Source: an uncultured Bacteroidales bacterium
GTDB lineage: Bacteria; Bacteroidota; Bacteroidia; Bacteroidales; Bacteroidaceae
Reading direction: 5' to 3'
Assembly: GCA_937876995.1 (NCBI GenBank)
Contig: CALEFD010000093.1
Span: 1-48,513 of the forward strand
DNA length: 48,513 nt
Shown: positions 8,414 to 17,137 of the stretch, in pieces
Layout of the letters: every line of letters begins with the position of its first letter
Position numbering within the stretch: the first letter of the stretch is position 1
Position numbers and translations under genes: made by a program
The notes under the pieces: model-generated
Seen by the model: only the letters and a program-made list of their open reading frames with translations
Databases searched by the model: none
Told to the model about the DNA's origin: nothing

Positions 8414-8630
8414 AACTTATGAAAACATTGTCGTGAAGACAACATATACAAATGATTCCGATATTGTATGTTATCGTTTCTATTGTGGCAGTATTGGATT
8501 ACGCTGTGATGATACTAATTCAGGTATCTTAACTGTAAATATACATACAGCTAATCAGATATTTATTCCTAAATCAAAGTTTGGAGAAGGTTTTTCAAAG
8601 CTTTTTATATACCATATCAATCTGATTTAG
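8406..8630 (+). CDS. Possible small hypothetical protein with TTG start
   Basis: A 74-codon frame begins with TTG 6 bases before the preceding stop (overlapping by 8 bases), starting MSKTYENIVVKTTYTNDSD. It has no recognisable domain or signal peptide. It could be a translationally coupled small protein, a decayed remnant, or chance. No conserved feature decides between these. Confidence 0.25.
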   Translation: MSKTYENIVVKTTYTNDSDIVCYRFYCGSIGLRCDDTNSGILTVNIHTANQIFIPKSKFGEGFSKLFIYHINLI

Positions 8631-8799
8631 TCACTCAAATAATAAAAGTTGCATGAAAAACTTGTAATTCTAGTTGATTTTTTATGATTTGATCGGTTAT
8701 TATAGTTTTTAGTTGTATATTTGTTGTTGTAATTAACCCGTTTCAAATAATCAATTTAATGAAGCAAATTATAATTCTTTAAATCTTAAAAATTAAATT

Positions 8800-8868
8800 A
8801 TGAAATTTATTTACTTTATACTTACAACTATTTTGTTTGTTTCTTGCAATATTGATACAAACCTTTAA
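8800..8868 (+). CDS. 22-residue lipoprotein-signal micro-ORF (vestigial lipoprotein or microprotein)
   Basis: ATG at 8800 opens MKFIYFILTTILFVSCNIDTNL followed by TAA. It is a complete lipoprotein signal peptide with the lipobox FVSC and only six further residues. It sits 12 bases before the start of the beta-propeller lipoprotein gene and downstream of a -7 box TATATTTG at 8716-8723, so it is probably on the same transcript. It may be the head of a deleted sister lipoprotein gene, or a true membrane-anchored microprotein. It is too short for routine gene finding. Confidence 0.4.
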   Translation: MKFIYFILTTILFVSCNIDTNL

Positions 8869-8880
8869 AAACGAATAATT

Positions 8881-9969
8881 ATGAAACTATTTGTAGTTGT
8901 TGTGAATTGTTTAATAATAGCAACATCGTGTGTAAATAAAATTGATTCCAACTATGTAGATCCGTATCAAAACGATAATATAGACTGGCTGTTTGAATCA
9001 TATAGTATTACTCCATTGGAAACAACTGACGATTGTCTTATTTCAGAAATTTCGAAAATAAAGTTATACAATGATAAGTACTATATTTTAGACGGTAAAA
9101 AAGCTATTTTGGTATTTGATAAAAATGGTATGTTTTTAGGAAAAGTCTCTCATGTAGGACGAGGTCATGGTGAATATATTGAGATCTCTTCTTTTGATGT
9201 TCATCAAGATAATATATATGTGTTATCGCGTTCAAGCCAATCAATTAACATATATTCAGAAGATGGTAATTTTATAGATAAAATTGAGCTTAACGACTAT
9301 TATTGTGATATGATTACAACAGATCATTCTATTGTATTGAGTTCAAATTATTCCAACAACACGTTAAAGAATTTTGTTGAAATTTCATACGATGGAAGAG
9401 TATTGAAAGAATGGGATGATTTTGAAGTAAATATTAGTTACTCTAGTGGTAATAATAGTTTCTGCCATACCGATGATGGTTTTTTCTATTTTAAGCCATT
9501 TGATCATACCATATATAAATACACCAATTCAGAACATAGTATATTTGCTCATTATTCTTTCAAAAGTAAAGAAAAGTATTCTTTAAGTAATACTCAAGAT
9601 ATCATGTACATGGCAGAAAACACAAAGAATAAAGAATATGTAAGATGTTTTGAATCCGTAGGTCTAATAGACAGCACATTGCTCATATTATATCCTATGT
9701 ATTTAGAAGAATATGGTATATGTAATTTCTTGCTTATAGACAAATTAGATGATAATAGTATTTATAATTATTGTATAAGTACAGAAGGTATTCCATCTGC
9801 TCCTTTTGTTGGCCAAAATCTTATTATTTCAGATAATATGTTAGTGGGAACTATGCCGGCATTTGTAGCCAAAGATATAGCAAGTCATACAGGTCTTACA
9901 AATCCCGAAATACAGAATTTGAATGAGACAGACAATCCAATTATTATTTGCCATCACCTATCGTTATAA
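8881..9969 (+). CDS. 6-bladed beta-propeller lipoprotein
   Basis: A 362-residue surface or periplasmic lipoprotein. The signal MKLFVVVVNCLIIATSC places the lipid cysteine at residue 17. The body matches the Bacteroidetes 6-bladed beta-propeller family (DUF5128-like): ISKIKLYNDKYYILDGKKAILVFDKNG, then VGRGHGEYIEISSFDVHQDNIYVLSR and further blade-like repeats such as NIYSEDGNFIDKIEL. Members often sit beside glycan-utilisation or signalling loci, but the molecular role is unknown. It follows the micro-ORF at 8800-8868, and a long inverted repeat lies between it and the convergent GH127 gene. Confidence 0.85.
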   Translation: MKLFVVVVNCLIIATSCVNKIDSNYVDPYQNDNIDWLFESYSITPLETTDDCLISEISKIKLYNDKYYILDGKKAILVFDKNGMFLGKVSHVGRGHGEYIEISSFDVHQDNIYVLSRSSQSINIYSEDGNFIDKIELNDYYCDMITTDHSIVLSSNYSNNTLKNFVEISYDGRVLKEWDDFEVNISYSSGNNSFCHTDDGFFYFKPFDHTIYKYTNSEHSIFAHYSFKSKEKYSLSNTQDIMYMAENTKNKEYVRCFESVGLIDSTLLILYPMYLEEYGICNFLLIDKLDDNSIYNYCISTEGIPSAPFVGQNLIISDNMLVGTMPAFVAKDIASHTGLTNPEIQNLNETDNPIIICHHLSL

Positions 9970-10121
9970 TGCATGAGTAGATTAATTTGTTTTACTATTA
10001 TATTAATTTAATTAATTATCGTTGATTATGAGATCTAGGACTCGACATCTTTATATATTCTCCTTAGCATTTGAGTAAGAGAACTAAAATCAACTTTTAA
10101 ATGTAATTGATTATAGGTTTA

Positions 10122-10157
10122 TATGTTCCGGCAGATCTGGAGATCTGCCGGAACATA
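10122..10157. repeat. 17-bp perfect inverted repeat between convergent genes (probable bidirectional terminator)
   Basis: TATGTTCCGGCAGATCT (10122-10138) is followed after two bases by its exact reverse complement (10141-10157). It lies 13 bases past the stop of the GH127 gene and about 150 bases past the propeller gene, between converging transcripts. There is no strong T-run on either side, so it may act as an mRNA 3'-end hairpin as much as a terminator. Confidence 0.6.
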
Positions 10158-10170
10158 GACATACTAAGTT

Positions 10171-12156
10171 TTATTCGCGGTTCATCCAAACCAACATATT
10201 GCCGTTGCCTCTGTGCGCCCAAGCATAGTATGGTATAAGTTTTAGTTTAACCTCTTTTGCGTTACGCACATTACCGGTGTAATTCTCTTTTGCAGTAGTT
10301 TCAAGCATATTCATCTTATACTCTTTACCTTCAACCTGCATTGAAGATGAAACCACACTGAACTTTGCGTTTGCAGGAAGAACGGTGTTCAGTACATTAT
10401 GGTTGTTATCTGCCCACTCGGCGCAATATACAATAGGACCGCGCTCTATAGCTATCTTACCCCTATCTTCACGTACCTGCGGGTGAGCTGTTACTACTCG
10501 AGGTTCCATATCGAATTCCACATTTACCTTATCGCCCTTCTTCCACTTTCTATCTATTACAAAGTATCCATTCACTAATTCACTTTCTACTTCCTGACCA
10601 TTAACGGTAATTTTATAGCCTAACTTTTTGTTATCGGCATAGCTGTATAAATCTGTTGGTACAACCTGATTTCTTACCCAACCGGGAATTCGGATATTCA
10701 GAGCAAAGGCCGATGACGGTGCTTTGTTTACTGCTATCTCTACATTGCCATCCCAAGGATAGTTTGTAGTCTGTGTCAGCTCCACATTTCTGCCATTAAC
10801 CTTTGTATTCAGGGTGTTTGACACAAACAGATTAACGTAGATTTTGCTATCATCGGAAGCATATACATAGCCAGGTACAGAAGGTATGAAACGGCAGATA
10901 TTACTTGGGCAACATGCGCAGCCAAACCAAGCCTGTCGCTGATGCTGACCATGTGATTCCAATGGGTTTGGATAGAAGAATCCGCCACCATCTAAACTTA
11001 CACCGCTTATTACACCATTATATAAAGCACGCTCCAAAACATCAAAATACTTTGAATCGCCATGTAGCAAGAAGAGTCTGTAGTTGGTATAAACATTTGC
11101 AATAGCTGCACAGGTTTCGCAGTAACCGTTCATATTTGGCAGTTCGTAGTTTCCGGCAAAACCTTCGTTGGCACCTGTAGAACCTATACCGCCTGTCAGA
11201 TACATCTTTTTACCAACCATATTATCCCAAATTCTGTCTATGGCGTCTATATAAGATTTATCGTCTGTAAGAGCTGCTACATCGGCCATACCTGAATACA
11301 TATAGCCGGCACGAACTGCATGACCTACTGCTTCATCTTGTTCCAGAACCGGTTTATGTGACTGGTCATACGGATCTTTTCTGGCTGTATAACCTTTATT
11401 GTCCAGGAATAACTTAGCTTCGTCCAAATATTTCTTATCGCCTGTAATCAGATAGAGCTTTGCCAATGCCATTTCCGGAATCTGATGTCCAGGAACAACC
11501 ACCTTCTGACCTTCACCATAACCTATTTCACGGCATACACAATCTGCGTAACGTATAGCTATATCCAGGAACTTTCTGCTGCCTGTAGCCTGATAATGCG
11601 CAATAGCGCCCTCTACCATGTGTCCTAAATTGTAGAGTTCGTGGCTACCGCTCTCTTCGCCCGACCAACGCGTAGGACCTGACCAATCGTGCGGATGAGC
11701 AGGGTTCATAGTACGTGCAGTGTATAGATAGCCATCGGGTTCCTGCGCTGCTGCTACTATATCCAAAACACTGTCTATATATGCTTCAAGTTCTGCATCG
11801 GGGAATGTCTGTAGCAGATAGCTTGCGCCTTCTATGGTTTTGTAAACATCTGTATCGTCAAACGGGAATTGAGTAGGACGATAATTACTGCTATTGTCTC
11901 CACGCGCAGTTTCTGCCATCTTAGCAGCTGCATTTTCAAAGTTTGTATAACGGTCTGTCTCTTCGCATTTGCTGAATGCTAAAGGAATGGTTACTTCCCT
12001 ACTCTGGCGTATCCTTTCGCCCCAGAAACTATTCTCTACTACCTTTACAGATGTAAAAGGAATATTCTGTATAGGATAACTTGGTTTCTCGTTTTTAGCA
12101 CTGATGCCTGCTGCTACACACAGGGCAAGCGCAATAGTTGAAATTCTCTTATGCAT
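10171..12156 (-). CDS. GH127 beta-L-arabinofuranosidase-family glycoside hydrolase, secreted
   Basis: A 661-residue enzyme of family GH127 (DUF1680), which releases beta-L-arabinofuranose from plant glycans and hydroxyproline-linked arabinans. A signal peptide covers residues 1-20 (cut after GISA), so it is exported. An (alpha/alpha)6 barrel spans about 50-450, followed by beta-sandwich domains. The zinc and catalytic residues are present: Glu347 and Cys349 in GYCETCAA, and Cys415 and Cys416 in CACCPSN; in characterised members one cysteine is the nucleophile. A promoter -7 box lies on the minus strand at 12203-12210, about 45 bases before the start. It stands alone, with no SusC/SusD pair or regulator beside it, so it is not part of a visible polysaccharide-utilisation locus. 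Exact substrate specificity cannot be read from sequence. Confidence 0.92.
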   Translation of the reverse strand: MHKRISTIALALCVAAGISAKNEKPSYPIQNIPFTSVKVVENSFWGERIRQSREVTIPLAFSKCEETDRYTNFENAAAKMAETARGDNSSNYRPTQFPFDDTDVYKTIEGASYLLQTFPDAELEAYIDSVLDIVAAAQEPDGYLYTARTMNPAHPHDWSGPTRWSGEESGSHELYNLGHMVEGAIAHYQATGSRKFLDIAIRYADCVCREIGYGEGQKVVVPGHQIPEMALAKLYLITGDKKYLDEAKLFLDNKGYTARKDPYDQSHKPVLEQDEAVGHAVRAGYMYSGMADVAALTDDKSYIDAIDRIWDNMVGKKMYLTGGIGSTGANEGFAGNYELPNMNGYCETCAAIANVYTNYRLFLLHGDSKYFDVLERALYNGVISGVSLDGGGFFYPNPLESHGQHQRQAWFGCACCPSNICRFIPSVPGYVYASDDSKIYVNLFVSNTLNTKVNGRNVELTQTTNYPWDGNVEIAVNKAPSSAFALNIRIPGWVRNQVVPTDLYSYADNKKLGYKITVNGQEVESELVNGYFVIDRKWKKGDKVNVEFDMEPRVVTAHPQVREDRGKIAIERGPIVYCAEWADNNHNVLNTVLPANAKFSVVSSSMQVEGKEYKMNMLETTAKENYTGNVRNAKEVKLKLIPYYAWAHRGNGNMLVWMNRE

Positions 12157-12266
12157 AATCTATTGTCAGTATAGTTTTAAATGTTTGTATCTTAATTTTG
12201 AGCAAACTTACTAAAATATGACAGAAAAGCAGTATCTTCGTGGCGGAATATTCACATTTTAATTCT

Positions 12267-12338
12267 GCCTCTGTAGTTCAATGGATAGAACGAAAGTTTC
12301 CTAAACTTTAAATTTGGGTTCGATTCCCAGCGGAGGTA
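12267..12338 (+). tRNA. tRNA-Arg (anticodon CCT)
   Basis: A full cloverleaf is visible. The acceptor GCCTCTG pairs with CGGAGGT (two G-U pairs). The D arm is GTTC/GAAC. The anticodon stem AAAGT/ACTTT holds the loop TTCCTAA, anticodon CCT, reading AGG. The variable loop has 4 bases, and the T arm TTGGG/CCCAG has the loop TTCGATT. The discriminator base is A, and CCA is not encoded. tRNA genes of this kind are common integration sites, but no integrase or repeated 3' end is seen here. Confidence 0.93.
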
Positions 12339-12674
12339 CTGCAAAGCCCACCAAAAATCTCCACAGAATTCAGCATAGAAGATAGGAATTTTATATATTG
12401 CAGTGCGTAAAAATAATCACCCCACTGCGTAAATTGCTTAGCAGCAACACGCAGTCTCAAAGAGAGCAATGACTGGGAGAGCGTAATGATGAAGTAGATT
12501 TTAATCAACAAAAAAACGTATTTACAGCTAAAAAATGCACTGAAACCTTCGGAAATCTTGCCAAAATAAATAGATTTCCGAAGGTTTCAAGCTATTTTTT
12601 CATCAAATCAAAGTTGTAATTCAAAATTAAAAAATAACTTTGCCATTGTAATTAATACACAAGATTTACAAATC
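12339..12674 (+). other. Intergenic region after tRNA-Arg
   Basis: No credible gene is present; the reading frames here overlap the tRNA or lack any family feature. It contains an 18-bp inverted repeat (12541-12589) and, next to the ATPase start, a promoter with TTG at 12614-12616, 18 bases and TAACTTTG at 12635-12642. I found no duplicate of the tRNA 3' end that would mark an attachment site. Confidence 0.6.
12541..12596 (+). terminator. 18-bp perfect hairpin with T-run, probable terminator
   Basis: TGAAACCTTCGGAAATCT (12541-12558) pairs perfectly with 12572-12589 across a 13-base loop. Six bases later comes a T-rich stretch (ATTTTTTC). It could end the tRNA transcript about 200 bases after the tRNA. 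Confidence 0.6.
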
Positions 12675-14075
12675 ATGCTCATAGGTCGTGAAAAAGAAAA
12701 AACAGAATTATTAGATGCACTTAATTCAGATGCATCCGAGTTTGTTGCCATATATGGTAGGCGTAGAGTTGGCAAAACATACCTGATACGTGAAACTTTC
12801 AACTATCAATTTGCTTTCCAGCATACTGGAATACTTAACGCTCCTCTCAAAGAGCAGCTTAAGGAGTTTAGGCAATCGCTTTATAATGTAGGAATGAAGA
12901 AAAGTGCTTTACCGCAATCATGGAGTGATGCCTTCCATCTGCTTGAAGATTGGCTAAGCAACCTTCCTGAAGACAAAAAGATAGTATTTATAGATGAGTT
13001 ACCTTGGATGGACACTCCCCGCTCAAACTTTATACGAGCTCTTGATCATTTTTGGAATGGTTGGGCAACAACACGTCGCGACATACTATTGATAGTATGC
13101 GGCAGCGCTACATCATGGATAATAGACAACATCATCATGAACTATGGGGGACTTCACAATCGTCTTACTAAGAAGATTCACTTACGTCCATTTACACTAA
13201 GCGAATGTGAAAACTATAGTAGAAGCTTAAATCTCGGTTATACAAAGAGGAATATTATGGAAGCCTACATGGCAATAGGTGGCATCCCTTATTACTGGAG
13301 TTTCATGAAGAAAGGTCAAAGTGTAGCACAGAACTTTGACCACATGTTCTTTGATGAAGATGGTGAAATGACAATGGAATATGATGCGCTATATGCTTCC
13401 CTTTTTAATAATCCAACTACACACATATCAATCATTCAAGCTTTAGCAACAAAGAAAATTGGATTGACACGATATGACATTCTCAAGAAAGCTAAATTAA
13501 AAGATTCGGGTGTATTCAACAAGGCTTTAAAGGAACTGGAACAATGTGGATTTATCAGGAAGTACACATGTATTGGAAACAAAGTGAAAGATTCTGTTTA
13601 TCAACTTATAGACAATTTCACATTATTCTACTTCCAATTTATGATGAAAAACAATAATGGCGACAAGCATTTCTGGACAACAATGTATAATTCACCGCTC
13701 CATAACACATGGGCCGGACTTGCATTTGAACGAGTATGCCTACAGCACATTGAACAAATTAAAAAAGCACTCGGATTTAGCGCAGTCATCAGTACCGCAC
13801 ATGCATGGCCACGCAAAGAAGCGCAAATTGACTTGCTCATTGACAGAAATGATGATACAATTAATATTTGTGAGATGAAATATAGCAAGAGCCTATATCA
13901 TCTTACAGAGGAGGAAACATTAAAGATGCAACAGCGTCTGGATTTATTTCGTGAAGAGACCGGCACAACTAAGTCTATTCACCAGACACTGATAACTTCT
14001 TACGGTGTTACTTCCAATTCAAATACCAATCAAATTCAGAGTATGCTAACAATGGATGACTTATTCCAAAAATAG
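12675..14075 (+). CDS. ATPase_2/DUF234-type AAA ATPase with PD-(D/E)XK nuclease-like C-terminus
   Basis: A 466-residue protein of the archaeal-ATPase/DUF234 type. The N-terminal ATPase has Walker A GRRRVGKT (28-35), Walker B IVFIDELPW (Asp107, Glu108) and sensor 1 VCGSATSW. The middle has a winged helix (residues about 260-310, LTRYDILKKAKLKDSGVFNKALKEL). The C-terminus has a nuclease-like core: Asp386 in QIDLLIDR, then Glu400 and Lys402 in CEMKYSK, the arrangement of PD-(D/E)XK enzymes. The substrate is unknown; the family is often described as mobile or defence-associated without proof. It has its own promoter after tRNA-Arg and is followed after 6 bases by a lipoprotein gene, so the two are probably co-transcribed. 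Confidence 0.85.
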   Translation: MLIGREKEKTELLDALNSDASEFVAIYGRRRVGKTYLIRETFNYQFAFQHTGILNAPLKEQLKEFRQSLYNVGMKKSALPQSWSDAFHLLEDWLSNLPEDKKIVFIDELPWMDTPRSNFIRALDHFWNGWATTRRDILLIVCGSATSWIIDNIIMNYGGLHNRLTKKIHLRPFTLSECENYSRSLNLGYTKRNIMEAYMAIGGIPYYWSFMKKGQSVAQNFDHMFFDEDGEMTMEYDALYASLFNNPTTHISIIQALATKKIGLTRYDILKKAKLKDSGVFNKALKELEQCGFIRKYTCIGNKVKDSVYQLIDNFTLFYFQFMMKNNNGDKHFWTTMYNSPLHNTWAGLAFERVCLQHIEQIKKALGFSAVISTAHAWPRKEAQIDLLIDRNDDTINICEMKYSKSLYHLTEEETLKMQQRLDLFREETGTTKSIHQTLITSYGVTSNSNTNQIQSMLTMDDLFQK

Positions 14076-14081
14076 ATAGTT

Positions 14082-14807
14082 ATGAAGAAAAAGTTATTTT
14101 TATCATTGTTGACTATGTTGTGTTTATCTATGTCATCATGCTATGCACAGCAGGTTATTTCAGAAACAAATTTATTTGAATGGGCTAATGGGAATATTGT
14201 TCCCAAAAGTATCTTCATAGAATTAGATGACCAGCCTAGTGAAAATTCCTTAACATCTGTTGGATACACACCAAATACATATCATTCATTTTCTATTTGT
14301 TCCCTAAATAGAAATTATAATTATACAATTCAGATTAAGGGACAGGAGATAGAAGATGAAACAAAACGTTATGAATTGTTTACCATTACAGACAACAATG
14401 GCAATACCATATATAAAAGATTCGGTTATGATCCCTTAAGCACAACCCAATGGTTAAGTGGTGATGATAATGACACAAACTACTTTAGAAAGATAGATTT
14501 GAACGAAGACTGTTTTGCCTTGATTTTTGCCGGTTGGTTCTTTGGTTACGGAAGTGAATCTGGTGAAATGATTATTGTCATTGTAAATAAGAATGTTGCA
14601 ACACTTGTATATGATGACTATGCTTTAGCTACAACAGCAACAGACTTTACTTCATCCAATTTTTCTATGGATTTCGTTAAAAACGGAGCTGAATTTATAA
14701 ACAGTGACACCGGATTATTAGATTTAACGCCTGCCAATCTTGCAGGTCGAACCAAGTACACACTATACAAAGAGGGCGATATGCTTAAAATCAGAGAGTG
14801 GAGATAG
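14082..14807 (+). CDS. Hypothetical lipoprotein/exported protein
   Basis: A 241-residue protein I do not recognise. The signal MKKKLFLSLLTMLCLSMSSC ends in a lipobox cysteine at residue 20, so it is probably lipid-anchored; cleavage after SCYA|QQ is the alternative. The mature part is rich in Asn, Asp and aromatic residues and looks all-beta (YTIQIKGQEIEDETKRYELFTITDNNGNTIY, then FALIFAGWFFGYGSESGEMIIVIV). It starts 6 bases after the ATPase gene. A link between an exported lipoprotein and a cytosolic ATPase/nuclease is not explained. Confidence 0.68.
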   Translation: MKKKLFLSLLTMLCLSMSSCYAQQVISETNLFEWANGNIVPKSIFIELDDQPSENSLTSVGYTPNTYHSFSICSLNRNYNYTIQIKGQEIEDETKRYELFTITDNNGNTIYKRFGYDPLSTTQWLSGDDNDTNYFRKIDLNEDCFALIFAGWFFGYGSESGEMIIVIVNKNVATLVYDDYALATTATDFTSSNFSMDFVKNGAEFINSDTGLLDLTPANLAGRTKYTLYKEGDMLKIREWR

Positions 14808-14883
14808 GAATTTATACAAGAATCATTCACTTCACAGAAAAAATGTGTAAGTTTGCACATTATATAATTAAAACAGCACGATT

Positions 14884-15501
14884 ATGACATTTTGCAAACA
14901 GAGCATAGAGATTTTCAACAAGGCAATAAATGATTATCACCAGTTTGATAATGTAGATACACCTATCAATAACCCTTTCCAGGAAAAAAGCATAGAGTTT
15001 TATCTATACTTAAAGAATTGGATTGATACTGTTCAGTGGCATTTGGAAGATATTATAAGAGACCCTGCCATTGATCCTGTAGAAGCTCTTCAGATTAAGC
15101 GCAGAATAGACCGTTCCAACCAGGAACGTACCGATTTGGTTGAGATGATAGACAGCTATTTCCTGCAGAAGTTTGCTAATGTTGAAATAAAAGCAGACGC
15201 TACCATCAACACCGAAAGCCCGGCATGGGCTATAGACCGCTTGTCTATTCTCCAGCTTAAGATATACCACATGCGTATTGAGGCTAACAGAGAAGACAGT
15301 CCGGAAGAACAGCGCAACCGTTGTGCAGAAAAGCTTGCAGTATTGCTTGAACAGGAAAAAGACCTGACCAGCGCCATAGATATGCTGCTTGCCGATATGG
15401 AAGCCGGAAAGAAGTATATGAAGGTCTATAAGCAGATGAAGATGTACAACGATCCTTCTTTGAATCCTGTACTCTACGCTCAAAATGGTTCAAACAAATA
15501 A
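14884..15501 (+). CDS. DUF4254 domain protein
   Basis: A 205-residue cytosolic, highly helical protein matching DUF4254, a Bacteroidetes family of unknown function. Typical features are TVQWHLEDIIRDPAIDP near residue 50, the heptad-rich centre, and SPAWAIDRLSILQLKIYHM near 118. A -7 box TAAGTTTG at 14848-14855 lies 28 bases before the ATG. It overlaps the following GT9 glycosyltransferase gene by 17 bases, so the pair is translationally coupled. The family is usually found with heptosyltransferase-type genes, which points to a cell-surface polysaccharide role by association only. Confidence 0.85.
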   Translation: MTFCKQSIEIFNKAINDYHQFDNVDTPINNPFQEKSIEFYLYLKNWIDTVQWHLEDIIRDPAIDPVEALQIKRRIDRSNQERTDLVEMIDSYFLQKFANVEIKADATINTESPAWAIDRLSILQLKIYHMRIEANREDSPEEQRNRCAEKLAVLLEQEKDLTSAIDMLLADMEAGKKYMKVYKQMKMYNDPSLNPVLYAQNGSNK

Positions 15502-16534
15502 AAAGACTCCTAAGAACGTACTGATTATACGTTTTTCTGCCATAGGCGACGTTGTAATGATGTTGCCTATTGTACATTCTGTGGCAGAAGCATATCCCAA
15601 TACACAGTTTACTGTACTCAGCCAAAAGAGATTTGCCCCTGTATTTGCAATGCTTCCTGCAAATGTAACATTTATGGGTGTTGACCTAAAACATGATTAC
15701 AACGGAATGGCAGGCATAAACAAGCTGTACAAAGAGCTGAAAGAGAAGAACTTTGATGCTGTGGCAAATCTGCATGGTGTATTGAGAACAAATATTCTAT
15801 CGGCAAAATTTGCATTAGGTTCTTTTACAAAAGTACGTTCTATTAAGAAAAGGCGCCTGCAAAGACAGAAACTGACCAGGAAGTTTTGCAAGAACCTTAC
15901 TCCCCAACTTCCCACCACAGAAAAATACAAAAGCGTACTGCAGAAATTGGGATTCAACTTTAATATTACATTCAAATCCATATTTGGCAACACTAAAGGA
16001 GAACTGTCACAGATAGAGCAGTTTACAGGAAAGAAAGAGTGCCATTGGATAGGAATTGCACCATTTGCCGCCCACAAAGGCAAGATTTATCCATTAGAGA
16101 AGATGGAAAAAGTGGTGGCTGAACTATGCAAAAACGCCCACACAAAAGTTTTTCTCTTTGCATACGGAAAGGAACAGGAGCAGATAAAGACCTGGACTGA
16201 GAAATATCCATCAATAACTATTGTTGGCGGACAGTTGAATATGCAGGAAGAGCTTATTCTTATGAGCCATTTGGATGTTATGCTGGCTATGGATTCTTCC
16301 AACACTCATCTGGCATCTGTTGCCGGAACAAGAGTAGTCTCCATTTGGGGAGCCACCCACCCTGCTGCAGGTTTTGCAGGATTTGGTCAGAAAGAGAGCG
16401 ATTCCATTCAGGCAGATTTAGCCTGCCGTCCCTGTTCAATTTACGGAAAAAAGCCTTGCCGTTATGGAGATTACAAGTGCCTGAACAGCATTAATCCTGA
16501 AACCGTAATAGAAAAGATTACAAACGGTTTTTAA
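15485..16534 (+). CDS. Glycosyltransferase family 9 (heptosyltransferase-like)
   Basis: A 349-residue member of GT9, the ADP-heptose:LPS heptosyltransferase family that builds the lipopolysaccharide inner core at the cytosolic face. It starts VLIIRFSAIGDVVMMLPIVHSV, the GT9 N-terminal signature. The C-terminal donor-binding motif is MLAMDSSNTHLASVAGTRVVSIWG, and GIAPFAAHKGKIYP matches the second half of the GT-B fold. The donor sugar is not certain. It overlaps the upstream DUF4254 gene by 17 bases and ends convergently with the wbqC-like gene, overlapping it by 17 bases, so no terminator fits between them. Confidence 0.9.
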   Translation: MVQTNKKTPKNVLIIRFSAIGDVVMMLPIVHSVAEAYPNTQFTVLSQKRFAPVFAMLPANVTFMGVDLKHDYNGMAGINKLYKELKEKNFDAVANLHGVLRTNILSAKFALGSFTKVRSIKKRRLQRQKLTRKFCKNLTPQLPTTEKYKSVLQKLGFNFNITFKSIFGNTKGELSQIEQFTGKKECHWIGIAPFAAHKGKIYPLEKMEKVVAELCKNAHTKVFLFAYGKEQEQIKTWTEKYPSITIVGGQLNMQEELILMSHLDVMLAMDSSNTHLASVAGTRVVSIWGATHPAAGFAGFGQKESDSIQADLACRPCSIYGKKPCRYGDYKCLNSINPETVIEKITNGF

Positions 16535-17132
16535 GTGTCAGAATGCTTTCGGGGCCCATATTGAAGAGTAAATCCACAATACTTAAATCTTTTATGAAAC
16601 CGTTCTTTTTAGCAAATACCTGATAATATGGTTTAATTTCAGGCATAGGAATAGTTGCGCCCTTAATTGCAGCACGCATATCTGTAACTTCCACAGGTTC
16701 TGCCACAAATTCTTCTGTCCTCTTAAAACTGCATTTCATTCCTATTAAATCTGCAATGGTTTGGGTCAGTTCCATATTAAAATCCAGAAGGAATTCATAG
16801 CGTTTTTCGTAGAAAGGGCGCAAATCATCCTGATAATAGATAAAAAACGGACTGTTCATATAGGCCGTTTCCAGTGCATTCCAATGCAGATGACGCCATT
16901 CGCCATGGTCACTTATGCGTACATCCTTCATCAGCATTTTGCCACCTTCACTTTTTACCACAGGAATAGTCAATGACTGCACCCCATTGCTTGTAGCTAT
17001 CAAAGCTCTGTTACGGAAGGTCTGCTTATGGTAGCTGTCAAACTGTTCTATAAAAACTTCACCGCCACTCTCTAACATAGCGGTGAAGAATGATATGGGG
17101 GGCAGATATGCCGAACTCAATAACAGTGGCAT
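16518..17132 (-). CDS. WbqC-like family protein
   Basis: A protein of about 204 residues of the WbqC-like family, named from O-antigen loci and without a firmly established reaction. Family features are LLSSAYLPPISFFTAM at the start, the NRALIATSNGVQSLTIPV segment, HLHWNALETAYMNSPFFIYYQDDL in the middle and a C-terminal YYQVFAKKNGFIKDLSIVDLLFNMGP. I chose ATG at 17132, 5 bases after the lepB stop; a TTG at 17141 would add only three residues. It is the last gene of the minus-strand group with dapB and lepB. Confidence 0.9.
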   Translation of the reverse strand: MPLLLSSAYLPPISFFTAMLESGGEVFIEQFDSYHKQTFRNRALIATSNGVQSLTIPVVKSEGGKMLMKDVRISDHGEWRHLHWNALETAYMNSPFFIYYQDDLRPFYEKRYEFLLDFNMELTQTIADLIGMKCSFKRTEEFVAEPVEVTDMRAAIKGATIPMPEIKPYYQVFAKKNGFIKDLSIVDLLFNMGPESILTLKNRL

Positions 17133-17137
17133 ATCAA

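Noticed and set aside
12308..12511. Minus-strand frame overlapping tRNA-Arg
   Set aside because: Its start region reads through intergenic DNA and its end is the antisense of the tRNA; no protein feature supports it.
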